A program made the translations under genes and the position numbers. Source: Xanthoparmelia taractica (taxonomy: Eukaryota > Ascomycota > Lecanoromycetes > Lecanorales > Parmeliaceae). Taken from it: 64,000 nucleotides of DNA. The DNA lies in the NCBI GenBank assembly GCA_033085395.1, contig JANQBS010000170.1, forward strand, positions 1 through 64,000, read 5' to 3'. Of this stretch, positions 9,943-22,717 are shown piece after piece; the stretch's first letter is position 1; each line of letters begins with the position of its first letter. Under the pieces are notes generated by a model that had not been told where the DNA came from, searched no databases, and was given only the letters and a program-made list of their open reading frames with translations.

Positions 9943-12900
9943 TTATTGTGTTGGTTTGCTCCAAAAGTCCAAGCTTGCGATGACGTCTTCGCCACCTTCA
10001 TCCTCATAAGCGTACAGAATCTGGGTCCCACGATTAGTTCATTTCAATCTACGAATAACCAAGCAGATGAAGACTTGCCTCTCGTGTCGACGAGTGTAAC
10101 ATGCGGATGTTCTTCGCCGTGATAATATGCACCAGTTGGCTAGTCTCTAAATGGCGTATCTCAATGAAGTTTGGCTCAAACGCAAGGAGGTATGGATGCG
10201 AGAGGGCAAAGGTCTGAGGACGACCTTCCCAATTTATCACCCAGTCAGGTCGCGCTCGCCAACCGTTTCGATTCACAAAGAAAGAGAAGTCGGTGTAGTG
10301 GAGGAGAAATTCGCCATTGAGCCGCTCGATAGAGATTGGAATAATGTCTTTGCGGGTGACGAAATCGAGAGAGGTATCGGCGTGATCGAGGAGCGGTTGG
10401 GTCTCAAGAGTCTCGAGGCTCACTACTTCGAAGCCTCGAGAACAAGCAACACATAGCTTAGATCTTAGAAAGTCTATCGATGAAGATTCTGCAGGTACAT
10501 AGAACTCCTAAGCTGGTTAGCACGAGGCTCCACAGAACCGTGTGTAACACGTGGAACGCATACCTTGAACGGCTTGAGTGTGTCTTGGCCACCTTGAAAC
10601 ATTCTACCTATGGCTGGCTTCTTTTTACCTTTTGAGATTGTGTCCATGGGTTCGAATACCTTGATAGTGGTAGAGATTCCAGACATCTTCGCTGAGCACA
10701 CAAGGTGCCTCCCCATACAAACCCCTGCCTTGAAGAAGTTGGCATGGTTCTGGATCTTCTTTGGTCTCTTCAAGATTGGTGACACGTTGTCAGGAGAATC
10801 CAGGACCTCCAATGGGTATGACATAAGACTTTTAGTAGCAAGTACAAGTAGAAGCTGGTACTCCTCTAAAACATCGATTTGAGCGACCGAAGAAATATCA
10901 AGCACGCGTCTGGGTCTCGCGGCAGGCGATTTGGGCCTGCGATCTGATACATAGACACCAGAGTCTGTCCCGAAGACAAGCTTGCGACCACCATCTACTC
11001 TGGAATCAGCAAGTATCTCGAACCGAGGTCACTGGGAACTTACCAATTGGCACGAGGCAATTTACTTTGTGAGCATTGGTAAAGAAGTTGTCGCAAAGCA
11101 CTGTCTTGGTATAGAAGTCTCCACGATCTCGAAGCTTAGCTTGCTGCGTCTCGATATTCTCCATCCATTTCCGTCTTGCAATTGTTGAACCAGCATACAG
11201 AGTCAGCTCGAATCCGCCTTTACCAATGTGTCGAAACGTCATAGGAAAGCCTTCTTTTGCGCCTCCAGCAGCTTTTGGACCGTTAATCGCTGCTTTTGCC
11301 CCTGGTATTAAACTTGACGATGGCCTTTTTGAGATACCTAGCTTGGGAATGACCTCTTCCATCTGGGTAATGATTAATAGCTCAAGCGGGATGGGCTTCT
11401 TGTACACCCGAAGCTCTTCCTGCCTGTTATTCGTTTTCTGCCTTACAAAAAGCAGAGCATGGTTGAACAGGTACACATGGACTTCGCTCGAGTCCGTCGG
11501 ACTTTTCTTCAGAGGACCCTTATAGACCAGCTCACGACCCTCCTCCAGAAGTTTTAGATGATCACCTTGTCCGCCCGAAGTCCATTTCAAGGCGGACTGT
11601 AACTGCCGGAGATTGAATTGATTTTCGGCCTTGCCAGACTCGGTATTCACCTTTTGCAGCAAGTCTTTTATCATTGCAGTAGCTTTTGGAATGTCTTTGA
11701 TGTCTGGATTATCTTCCGCTGTGTACTTTAAAACATTCTCAAGAAGTAAGGGATACCGTGCCAATCGTGTGGTTGGTTTGGTCAAATACCCATTTAATTC
11801 AAGCTTTCTTGATTCTTTGAGACGCTCTGTCTCGTCAACGAATTTCGAAAAGAGTGGGTTTCTCGTGCGCTCTAACTCGAACTCATGTTTGCCCCACAGC
11901 TGGTTGGCTCCATACTTAATGAATGGACCAAATTTTGGTACCCATTCCAAGAATATGTCACCTACGTTCCGTACGACTGGATTCTCCTGCTGTCTTCTCG
12001 TCAAAGACTCAGCCAACCGCGAATTTACTTGGTGCACTTCCATGCAATTGGAGAATACCGTTCGAATAAATCTTTCTCGGTGTCGCTCAGGGATTGGAGA
12101 CGGGCTCGACGTGTTCGCAGAGCGCAAAGGTTTCATCCAGAAATCTCGCAAGTATTCAAGGTCTTTTACGAAGTCACGCTCCGTGTACATTATCTCCGAT
12201 ATCACTTCTTGTCGCTTTTTCTCTTTCTCTCCCACGCTGTCGGCAACTTCTTTTGTAACTGTATTGATCCAGAGCTTTTGCTCATCCGTCTCCTCGCCAT
12301 GTATGCTTGTTGATGACTGCTGACGCCTCAACCCTGGCTGTGGCTTCAGATTCAATCGCGCCTGTTGCTCCAACCGTCGAGGACATGCTATAGAATAACA
12401 GAGCCTGTCTCTCGTGCATGTGGGCGAGTAGCATTCAGTGAGAAGAGTGAACACACCATTGACGTGTGTCGACGTATCCTCCATGAGAGATTCCCGAAAT
12501 TGGAATATCTCTGTCGAGGAATCCCTGAGCCGGTGGTCATAAGTAACATCGTGAAAAAATTTCTGCGCGTCCAGAGCTCGGCCCAGGAGTAGTGCAAGGT
12601 TTCGGTCGGTAGTCTTGATTATGTATGATATCAGATCCACAGCTTCTGCGCCAGTAAAAGCGAATTTGTAGGACAGGTCGTTCTTATTGCGGTCTCCAGC
12701 TGATATGCGTTCTCGGAAAACATCTGCTACCCGAGATAAAAGCGCAGGATATACCAATGGAGCCCTACTCTGGGCGGAGATGACGGCACTACTGCTGGAA
12801 GCCCCCTTCTGTACGGAAGGCCTGTGCTGTAAAGAGTCGTTTGCTTCGGACGGAGGAACAATGGTAGATGCCATGGACATCGTTCGGGAGGGGGTAATGT

Positions 12901-13792
12901 CAGGACTGGTGGTCGTGTCACGGGTGCTCGAATTGGTTAAGGTTGGGGCGCGTGAAGGAGTATCTCGAATAGTATCATCATCCGCGGGAAGCTCTGCACC
13001 AGACTCTCTTCTGCGGCTAGGTATCACTCTTCCGCTCATGGTCTGGCTGTGGTCTCTTTCCATCGAGAAAGAGTTCATCGACATGGCTCTCTCGTCATGC
13101 CGTTCCGGAACGATTCGCCCTTGCGCTGTCGTCCTAGAACTTAGGGACTGATATGACGGCTGACGAAAAGAGTTCGCAGAAGCCTGGTTGTAGTTGCTGG
13201 GAGGCGAATTGAAGGTCGCTGGGGTTCTCATCGACGCCATGGACTGCGTTCGGTACGGATCCGTATTGAGAGCCGGATTGGAAGGATAGCCTCGATTCGG
13301 GACAGGTTTGTAGGAGTCTACAAGGCTAGGAGGGTAGCCACGACTAGGTGGCTGTCTATTGTAGTGCGACTGCGCGGGCTGGCGAGCGTCGATGCGCTGA
13401 GGCTGAGGGTATGGACGTTGGTTTGGATTCAAGGGTTGAGGTAAATACTGAGGCTGCGGTTGCGGCTGTACAAGAGCACTGTTTTGTCTTTGGTTTGGAT
13501 AATATCCGTTTGTATTTGACGGAGAATAGCCATTCGATTGTTGACGATCCCCGGGAGAGGGCTTTCGCGCCGCTGCAGACGATATTTGAGCCGCTATGGA
13601 GGATGCGGAGGTCATGGTTTGCGTCCGTTCAACGGGCGGCTGGGAGATGTGGCTGCTCATCGTCTGAGACCTTCCTGGCGGCGGAGAAGCTCCAAATATA
13701 TTTGAGAATGCCGCATCTCTTTGATAGGAGGATGCATGGCCGTAGTTGTTCGGACGGATATTCCTATCCTGCTGGATTCCATAATCTGCCAT
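9943..13792 (-). CDS. ROM2: Rho1 guanine nucleotide exchange factor, ROM1/ROM2 type
   Basis: Four exons on the minus strand, 13792-11044, 10997-10564, 10507-10079 and 10020-9943, give 1229 aa. Order: a long Pro/Gln/Ser-rich disordered N-terminus (1 to about 340), DEP domain (about 350-435, SYKFAFTGAEAVDLI), DH/RhoGEF (about 525-720, with RQEVISEIMYTERDFVKDLE and the LTKPTTRLARYPLLLE helix), PH (about 745-885) and a C-terminal CNH/citron domain (about 905-1205, DNFFTNAHKVNCLVPI to NIRMLHSSTREILYAY). Yeast Rom2 and fungal orthologues activate Rho1 in the cell-wall integrity pathway. Introns are 46, 56 and 58 nt; the last has a GCAAGT donor (GC-AG). The start is the first ATG in the frame (MADYGIQQ). 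It converges with the Nudix gene. The 5' side is bounded by the long Helitron 428 bp upstream. Confidence 0.93.
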
Positions 13793-14220
13793 GCCTGGCA
13801 GTATGGTCTCAAATCCTATCTCCCCTACAATAAGGATCGAAAATTGTGCCAAACGGCAGCAGGCGATGGTTTCCTAGCAGACCTATAGAGGAAATGGCAG
13901 ACTGCCTGTCCTTAGACCGATGACGAAGGGTCCAGAAACATCAACATGAAGGCCAGAGCTAGTAGGGCGAAAATGTAGGCATGGTAGTTTGTCTCGTGCT
14001 TCCGACGTCTGCTTAGGTGTCTTCGTAGGGCCAGAGGCAGAGGTATTGTTTCTCTTAGTGTTCGCGAAGTGTGAGCTTAGAGGACAGCCGGACTATTTAT
14101 TGGTTGGGGAGTGAACCAAACCAGAAAAGAATGCGATCGTTGCAGTTGCAGCGATTAGCATCTGGAGTGTGCAGAAAAATCGCCTGTTAAAGTGGCCATG
14201 GGTGAAAGAATTGAACTGAT
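13793..14220. other. 5' region of the RhoGEF gene up to the Helitron border
   Basis: 428 bp of normal-composition DNA between the RhoGEF ATG and the first base of Helitron copy 2. It must carry the promoter and leader of the RhoGEF gene (transcribed leftward). No conserved box was recognised with confidence, and no ORF of note is seen. Confidence 0.6.
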
Positions 14221-17099
14221 TGGAAAGCTTGCTTTCTTACTGTTGGAAAAGTGTTTTGTGCAGGGATTACGAAAAGTGAGGATTTAACCTTATTTTTTCT
14301 AGATTAATTAGATTATCGGATTTCAAAAATTTAACGCTAAAATATTGCTTAATTTATTAAATTTGCGCTAAAGTATTACTTATAGTGTTTAAGAGACGAA
14401 ACGTCTTAAATAGAAAGCATTATAAGGCTAAGATCTAAACCTCAAAAGTCCTATAATATTACACTTTCGTTTCTTTAATATTATAAACTATATAATAATA
14501 AAGTAGATTAATAGAAGTTTAGAGCTATTAATGCGCTTTTAAATAATGCTATAAACGCGTTATTTGACTCGATAGTTCTTAATGAATATCGAAAATAAGT
14601 ATATTAACTGCTCTTTAATCTTTCGATTAATCTTTAACTTTTAGCAATTAAGACTATATAGATATATTTAATTCTTTTAAATTTAATTAAATTACTACTA
14701 TAATCTCTCTCTATTAATCGATTTTTGTTATCTTTAACTTTAATATAAATAATTAAATTAGATCTTATCTATTTAGTATACTACAGTAAATATTCTCTTA
14801 AAGCACTTCTACGTCTACGCTCGCTATCTTATATTCGCCTTTAAATTATTCTCGAAAGCGAAAGACGCTCGCTGAAATAGATCTTAATATCGCTACTTTA
14901 ACGCGTTCTAATTCTTCTCTCGAATCTATATATTATAGATTTAAGTAAAAGAAGATTAAGAACTTTAAATCGATTAAAAAGTCGTTTAAAAAGTTAATAA
15001 AATAGATAAAAAATACACGATATCTTAGAAAGAAAGAGATCTCTAAATAGCGTTAATTACGCGTACGCAAAGATCTAAAGAATCGCTATAATCGCAAAGT
15101 AATACGGGCTAAGCGTCTTGAAGCGATTTCTTCTACTTCTCTAACGCCTATATTAAGTCTTAAGTAAACTTAGTTTATCTATAAAGAGTGCGATGCTTTC
15201 GAGCCACTAAATAACGTAATATTATACTCGGGCCTTATATATATCGTATATCTATATAAGGCGCGGTGGTGTGATGGCGAATAGTATAGAATTATACGTT
15301 ATAATTACGTTCGCAATGAAAGGGAACAATCGTGATATAATCGCTACTACGATCTTAATTAGATCAGAAAGCGTCGTATTCGACGATTATCTACTCCAGC
15401 TATTCTAGATAATTTAGTTATTTTATTCGCTTTCGCTATTTTATCTACTTTATCTATTTTATCTACTTCGCTATTATTAATTAAGAACGAGATCTCATTA
15501 GATATACTATAATCTCGCGTTTGAAATTACGAGTTAACGTAGTCTACTTGCTCCGCGAAGGATTAAAATCTTATCGCCGATTTTTATATTAAGTTAATTA
15601 AGTTATAAAGAGAGATATATAACACTTATAACGAGATCGACTTTAATATAAAGCTATAACACGTTAATTTTAAGAATATTTACGTTAATTATCGAAATAA
15701 TGAATCTTAAGAGTCTTTTATTTACTTCGTCGCAAATAAGATAGATTCTAGATCTATTTTATTTAATTTATTAAATCTAATTATAATAAAAGAAATACTA
15801 ATCGCTAGAGTTTATATATAGATAAAAATGTTACGAGTTAAGAACTATTAATTTAAATATAAAGACTACGTGATTAGCTAGATATAGAACGTTTTAAAGC
15901 TCGCTTATAGACTTCTCTTTCTCCTTTAAAAATTATAGATATTAATTATTAAGCTTATCTCGTTAAATCGATTTAATAGTAAATCTAGTCGTAAAATCTA
16001 GCGAAGATTTCGTATACATCGCCGTTATATAGAGACCTAGCTAGTCTACTTAATTAGATATTATCTTGACTATTAATTAATTTAAATCAATCAAGAACAA
16101 CTAGCTCTACTATCGAATAATAACTTTATTATTAATGATATATCTATTATATTAGATAATGATAAAAAGGATAAGAATAAGAATATAAAGAATTAAGAAG
16201 ATCTAGTCTCTAAAAACGAATATTTAAATATAGATATATATATAAAATAGTCTCCGCTTTTCTCCCTTTCTCTCTATCTTATTAATTAATCGTGCTTATA
16301 AGAATTATCTCTTCGGTAGAAGCTCTTGAAAAGCCCTCGAAGAGCTCTCGAAGAGTCTTCGTTTAATATTAAAATAGCTTATTTTCTTACTTCTTTCTAG
16401 ATTATATCGATAATTTAATTATTTATCTTAAAGAATTATACGTATTAAATTAGATATTAGACGCTTCTAAGTTTTAAATACTCTAGAATTAACTTAATTT
16501 AATAATTTATTTATTATCGCTATCGCCACGTAAAGTAATCTTTACTTCGATTTCTTTAAATCGTGAATTAATTAGCGAATTTAATTAGTTCTTAAATATC
16601 GCTCGTATAACTTTTTCTACGCTCTTTCTTAGCGACTTAATCTCTTTTTATATTTCTCGCCTTAAATAGATTAAATTTCGCGATTATATTTAATATTTAA
16701 TAAGATATCGTGATAAGAGATTCGTATAATATTCTTACTTTCGTTAATAAGTCTTTAATACGATAATAAGATTATAGTCGAGAAAGTCTAATAAGTAAGT
16801 TTGAAAACGTCTGGACTATCGCTATATAGATATCGATAAGCTACGTGACCTCGTTACTAATAATAATTATAAGATTTCGAATATCGTAATGCGAAAGATT
16901 AATACTCTACGAGATATACGTTTTTACTAATAACGAGCACGCACTAAACTCGAGTTATTTATATATAATTAAGAGACTCTTAGCGTCTTTTTTATTATAA
17001 GCGCTATTAATTTTTAATAGTATAACCTCTATTAGTATATACTTAATAAAGACGAGTATTTTAACGTAATCGAGGTCGAGCGTTATAATATTACTTTTC

Positions 17100-20000
17100 G
17101 TCTTATCTAGTAAAATTCTTATATCGTTACTAAATATTTAAATCTACGGTTTCGTCTTCTATTCAAACGCGTCCTAGATAAGAAGTTCGATATCTTAAAT
17201 TATTAATATCGATTTAAGTGATAGACACGGGAAAGCGATTATATTTATAATTTCTTATGGATTAGAGACGCCTTAGAAGTCGAATAGATTATCGAGTATC
17301 TTTATTACTGGGGGACTAGAGTTACTACTATTAATCTCGATAGTGATTTGCTCTTTATAGCTATTTATTCGTATAGTTATTCTTTTATTACTCGTTAGAA
17401 TACTCTTTATGAGTTAGTCGAGCTTTTTAATCGAGTTTAATATTATAAATATATAATTTAATATTATTATTGGCGAAATAAGATTATTAAGAAGATTAGA
17501 TATCGATTTGCGTTCTTATGACCTAAACGAGATATTTTTATTATCGGAAATTATAGTAATTTTATCTTCTAGACCTTTGAATCGGCTCATAATAATTTAT
17601 TAATTAATAAATATAACTTTATTATAATTCTCGCATGGCTATCGAATATCAACTTCGCTTTCTATATTAATGAGAAGAGCGTGATTTATTATTTAGTTAA
17701 ATATACGTCTAAGAAGGAGAGGAAGTCCGAGAAATTAATCGATATAGAAAAGAATATCCTATATAATCTTCCGAATAACGATTTTATGCTCGCCTAGATT
17801 ACGAAGCTATATAATAAAATAATCTTAGAACGTGATTAATCAGCCTAGAAGATATGTTATCTGCTATTAGGTCTCGACTTATATAGAAAATCTCGTGCGA
17901 TGGCTAATCTCGATATTCGGTCTAATTACGTTTAGCGCAAAAGGCTGCATCTAAATAATTTAGTAGCTATTTTATATTAAATCTGGATTAAACGATACTA
18001 CGCCCGAGCCGATTTTCTTTCATCTGAAAGCCTATTATAAATAATGCGAGTCTATAAGTGATATAGCGAGGCCTTTCGACTCACTCGAAATCCGAAAACT
18101 CTTAATCTATATCCTCGCCCGAATTAGTAGACGAACTACTCAAGATAATATCGAGCGAAGATTATACTTTATTATCTCTTTCGAAAGACTAATAAATTTA
18201 ATTTAATAATCGATAATAATAGAGTCTTTTATAATTAAGAGAAAGTCTATTATTATTATCGCTAGTATTATATCTATTCTTCGAATTCTTTGAATAATTT
18301 GCTAATTATTAATTTATTCTCTTTAAACGAGACTCTATTTAATATTAAGAATATTAATTATAATTATTAAAACGAGGAATTGCTTGCCCTTCGTAATTTA
18401 TATTACGATAGTAATATCGCCTTAATTGAGATTAATCTAAGATATCGACCTAAGAATTTAAATTACGACTAATTGTAGAGGAGTTTTAGTATCGATGTTA
18501 ATAAGACGATTTAGTATATTGTAACGATATACGATATTTATAATAATAACTCGATATCTTCTTCTAGTCTCGACGAGATCGATAATCTTAATAGTCTTAA
18601 CGCTTAATAAAGAAACGTCTTCGATCGAGTACTTGATTATTTTCTACGAGATCGCGAGGAGTAGCTTCTTCTATAGATTAATAATATAACTAATACTAAA
18701 AAGTCGAGGGTTATTAATATAATTTTTAATTATTTGACTTATTACGCCGCTTAGCGAGAAAGACGTAATTTAGTTATAAGAGGTGCTCTTATCGAGATCG
18801 CTGCATATATTATTTATAAATCTACTCTTCATCGACTTTTCTCGCTATTAATAAAGAAGGAATTTTAAAAGTTAAATATAAAGCGTGTATTACGGCTATA
18901 AGACTACTTTTAAGATTATTAGCTATTGATTATTAACGAGAAGTTAATAATAGATATCTAGATTCTTTATTAGATAGATCGTCGATTACGTTAGATTAAA
19001 TATAATTACGATAACTTCTTTAAGAGATTAAATATTCTCTTTTACAATAACTTTAAATAGCTTTCTTCTATTATAGCGTATACTCTATATAATATTCTAT
19101 TAATCGAGAGAAAGAATATTAAGATCGACCTTAAAGTATATATAGTTATCGATTAGATTATTATTCTTTTATAAGTTATGCGTCAGCAAGAAACCTCGTC
19201 TAAGATTATTTAATTTTATAATATTCTTAATAAACTACGTAAGGGATCTATCTTACTATCGAGCTAATTATCGCTTATTCGTCAAACGAAAGATAATCTT
19301 AATATTGCGAAGTGAGAGTCGTTCGATAACGCCCTTCGTTTATATACTACAAATCGTAAGGTCGATAGCTATAATCTTCTATATCTAAAGTCTCTTTAAC
19401 GTTTAATTATAAATATTAAGATTATTAATACTAGGAAAGGTGTTAAATAGGCGATCTCGAATAAATATAATAATCTTAATAACGAATTACTGCTATTCGA
19501 GAGAGCTAAGATTATATTTTAGTGAAATTTATGCGTTAATAAAGGGCTAGTTAATAAAACGATGATTATAATATATATAATTATCTAAAAAGACGACGTT
19601 TAAGATCTATTTAATATTATATTTATAATAATTCTTATTGAGGTCGATGATTATATAAAATAGGCGACTGTTTTTATTAATGAGAGGAATGTTATTTTTA
19701 TACTCTTTAGAATATAGTAATAAGATCGAAATAGGAGTATATACACTCAAACGTAAATTTCTTTGACTTTAATCTTTATAATTATTATTTATAAGAATTA
19801 AGGTCTTACTTTAATTAAGATCGTAATTAATCTAGATATTAAGAGAATTAACTTTATTCTTATCTATATGACTTTATCTCGAGTACGTTATATTACGAGT
19901 CTTGCTATCGAGAGCTATATAGTCTTTAATCGATTCTTAAAGAATCTCTCTTTATTCGTTAAGCTGCGAATAAACGATACTAGTTATTATCTAAATAAGT

Positions 20001-20130
20001 CTATTCTTTGGCTTATAGAGAAGTGTACGAATATAAGGTCTGAATAGAGTGCTCTCGCTAAGGAAGTAAAGAATACTATGAATCGTCTAATGGCGGAGTC
20101 TTTAATCGAATAAGCTAGACGCTAGGCCTA
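17100..20130 (+). pseudogene. Helitron Rep/PIF1-like helicase relic
   Basis: Translated on the plus strand with stops ignored. The first part (about 17100-17960) resembles the Helitron-like N domain: KKFDILNYQYRFK, a LWIRDALEVE segment, then YYLVKYTSKKE and KLYNKIILERD followed by CYLLLGLDLYRKSRAMANLD. The second part matches PIF1/RecD2-like helicase motifs: a DEXX-type INEKLIID near 18935, RRLRQI, VMRQQE (about 19175), SFDNALRLYTTN (about 19320), and the C-terminal IIIIYKNQGLTL-like and MTLSRVRYITSLAIES block near 19780-19915. In active Helitrons this protein nicks and unwinds the donor for rolling-circle transposition. Stop codons are mostly TAA/TAG of the type RIP creates. It cannot be functional. 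Confidence 0.8.
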
Positions 20131-20163
20131 ATTAGAAATTAGTCTATAATTCTTTAAAAGATG

Positions 20164-20527
20164 AATTTGACTATATCTCACTCTATATTATACTTCTTTC
20201 TCGGCTCTTTTGAGCTTATTGAGTTATTATCTATTAGTCTCGTATATTAAGATCTATTAGTTAGTCGGCTTTGGGCATATTTTTAATATAGTTTAATTGC
20301 TTTATTCGCTATGTGTAGAGAGTATAATTATAGAGCGTGATACTGGCGATATAAATTTATCTCACTCGTCTTATCGTCTCTTTTAGACTTATTAAGTTAT
20401 TATTTATTAGTCTCATATACTAAGATTTATTAGTTAGTCGACTCTATATCTATTTCTAATACGATTTAGCTAGTTTATTCGCTATATGTAGGAAGTATAG
20501 TTAAAGAGCGTGATATTGACGACGTGA
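20164..20527 (+). repeat. two-copy tandem repeat, unit about 185 bp, in Helitron copy 2
   Basis: Two adjacent units share words such as TTATTAGTCTC, TTAGTTAGTCG, TTTATTCGCTATATGTAG and GAGCGTGATA at a spacing of about 185 bp (20164 onward and 20353 onward). They lie just after the helicase relic and are diverged by transitions and small indels. No coding potential; role unknown. Confidence 0.6.
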
Positions 20528-20818
20528 ATTTAGAAGAATACTTGATTTTTTCATTAAGAATTTTTTTTATTTGTTGACGAAAGGCGGAGTATAGTTAAAA
20601 ATCGAGTTTTATTCGTATAATAAAGAATAGTTAAAAACTCTAAATCTCAATTAATTTTTTTTTAATCTTTAGTCTTATTATTATTATTTAAATATACTCT
20701 TTAGTATACTCGGAGTTAAATATATATTCTAGCTATCGCCGAGGATTCGTAGTAGCGATATTTAATAGATCTCGTCGTCGCTACGTGATACTAAGTTTAG
20801 AAAGATCTTCTAAAGACC

Positions 20819-20844
20819 TTTTTTTTTTTTTTTTTTTTTTTTTT
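20819..20844. repeat. 26-T homopolymer followed shortly by a G6 run
   Basis: An uninterrupted run of 26 T. Shortly downstream is AAAGGGGGGTGAG. It may be a remnant of a reverse-transcribed insertion in the opposite orientation or simple slippage. No target duplication was identified. Confidence 0.7.
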
Positions 20845-21807
20845 ATATTCTTTTTATAAAGGGGGGTGAGTACTTAAAGAGATATTTATTCTTATATCTA
20901 AGGACTCTTTAGAGCGTTACTTATTAATTAAGAGTCTTTATAATTGCTTTTAGTCGACGAGTAACGCAAATACTTAAATTTATATTACTCGAAAAGATTT
21001 AGATATTCGATCTTATCTTATAGATAAGATGAGATCGGGTATCTATATTTGTCTCGATGTATTTAGAATTAATTATTTATATATAGCGTTGCTCGTTGAT
21101 TAGAAGTATCTTCGATAGCTTCTAGTTGGCGAGTAACGTTAATATTTTTAGAATTAATTATTTCTACGTATTTAGTGTCCTCTCTTATATTAAACACTCT
21201 TATTTAATATAAAAAAGAATCGCGTTATAATTTATTTTCTTTTATCTCTCTTTAAGGGTCTTCTTTTTTTAAAATATATCTAATTAAATAAATAATTAGA
21301 TTAATAATCTTTTAACTCTTTTAAGAGATTTAGAATAGCGTTTATTAATTTAAGTAAGATATATATTTTATTTATTAAAGAGAGTGACTAATAATAATAT
21401 TTAGGGAGAACTTTAAGTGATAGCGATTCTTATCTATATCTAATCGCGTGTTCGACTCACATATATTAAATAAGATCTTTAAAGCATTTCGCCGTCTTTT
21501 AATTAATAAGTAATTTAAATACGCGAGTCTTTATTACCCTAATCGAATTAATTATAATATTCTTATTAATATATATAAGATAAAGAGCTATAAATAAATA
21601 AACGAGAAAGTAAACGAGAGGAGAGGATCTTATATATAAGTTATTAGAATATCTAGTAAGCCTCTCTTATGCTAAGCTATTCTATTTAATCTAATTTCTT
21701 TATAGAAGTCTATAAAGTCTTAGAATTAGGGCGCTATCTCGTTTAATTCGTTGTTCTTAAAGAATATTATATCGATAAGCATAAGTATCTCTCTATACGA
21801 TCTCGTA

Positions 21808-22062
21808 ATTGTTTATTACTTTACTCGAAGCGATATATATATTATAACTAGCGATATGTATGCTCAATAGCGAGGATTAAGGCCTATTACTATCGTTATA
21901 TCTCTCTATCAATATCGAGTTTTTAGTTATTCGAGTCGATGCTAGAACGCTCTCATTATTTTATCTAACTATTTATTATTCTACTTAAAGCTAGATATTT
22001 ATTATAGCTAGTAATATATATGCTTAGTAGTGAGGGTTAAAGTCTATTGTCGGCGTTATACG
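21808..22062 (+). repeat. duplicated segment in the 3' part of Helitron copy 2
   Basis: The stretch 21808-21900 (TTTATTACTTTACTCGAAGC to CTATCGTTATAT) recurs in diverged form at about 21968-22062 (TTTATTATTCTACTTAAAGC to GTCGGCGTTATA). Copy 1 has this unit once (about 5271-5365), so the duplication is specific to copy 2 or was lost in copy 1. Confidence 0.6.
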
Positions 22063-22408
22063 TCGCTATTAAGTCGAGGTTCTTCGCTAATAAATTTCGT
22101 ACGTTGTAGTGAATTACGACTATTACGTACGATGAAGTGATATCTATAACGGTTTAGATTATCAAAAAAATCGATTCTTTTATATATTCTTTGGCTATTG
22201 ATATCACGTTGACTTAGTTGGGTTCGAGTTAGAATCTTGGCGGATCAAATCAATTGTAGTAATGGCTAGGCTAATCATCAAGAATCGGGGCTATTTGTGT
22301 GATATTTGTAGTATCTATTTCACTATATCATAGGGCCTTTGAATACTAGTCACGTTGCTATTAGATAGATAAAGAAAAATTATTCAAAATACGCCTGCAG
22401 TCGCGATA

Positions 22409-22420
22409 TCACGTGACTCA
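22409..22420. promoter_or_regulatory. overlapping E-box and Gcn4/CpcA-type site near VMA11
   Basis: TCACGTGACTCA, identical to the site at 8198-8209, lies about 300 bp upstream of the VMA11 start within the last bases of Helitron copy 2. Transitions distinguish the two copies just upstream, but this 84-bp end is unchanged. Factor binding is inferred from consensus only. Confidence 0.4.
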
Positions 22421-22717
22421 GCAAGCTTTCCACTACTGGGTAGCCCGCGCCCCCAGCACATATTATTTCGTAAATGGCTATTGCGGGCGAGCGAGAAATC
22501 CCGTCGATGGACAAGTGCAAACCCTGCATCGATTGCTCAACGCTCAACACTCCAAATTCCACCACACTTTCTGCTACAGCGCATATCACCTCGGCACAAT
22601 ACCGAATCGACCTTTTCGCCTTCCCTTTCAAAGGTGCTTCCTCTATACTCCCTCTTGAAACCTTCCTGAAACCTGACGGGAGAACTGAATATCTAGAATA
22701 AGCAAATCGAGGCAAAG

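Larger units (their letters stand above)
14221..22464 (+). mobile_element. Helitron (Helentron-like) copy 2, about 8.2 kb, RIP-mutated
   Basis: This element lies between the RhoGEF and VMA11 genes. It starts TGGAAAGCTTGCT (14221-14233) after a T. Near its end it has the inverse AGCAAGCTTTCC (22420-22431), a hairpin with CTGGG (22436-22440) paired to CCCAG (22452-22456), and the terminal CACATATT shared with copy 1. Such 12-bp subterminal inverted repeats, a 3' hairpin and insertion next to T are features described for Helentron/Helitron2-type elements of fungi. The interior carries Rep and PIF1-like helicase reading frames on the plus strand, broken by many stops. Most of it is AT-rich with CpA depletion. 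Exact termini are inferred from where the two copies stop matching. Confidence 0.8.

Noticed and set aside
11631..12323. 230-codon plus-strand ORF
   Set aside because: Antisense to the DH-domain exon of the RhoGEF gene, which is strongly conserved on the other strand.
13793..13852. N-terminal extension of the RhoGEF frame by 20 codons
   Set aside because: The extension has no ATG, only a TTG; the first ATG is at 13792.
20819..20844. Poly-T run taken as a LINE poly-A tail in reverse
   Set aside because: No LINE protein remnant or target duplication was found beside it within the Helitron; it could be simple slippage.
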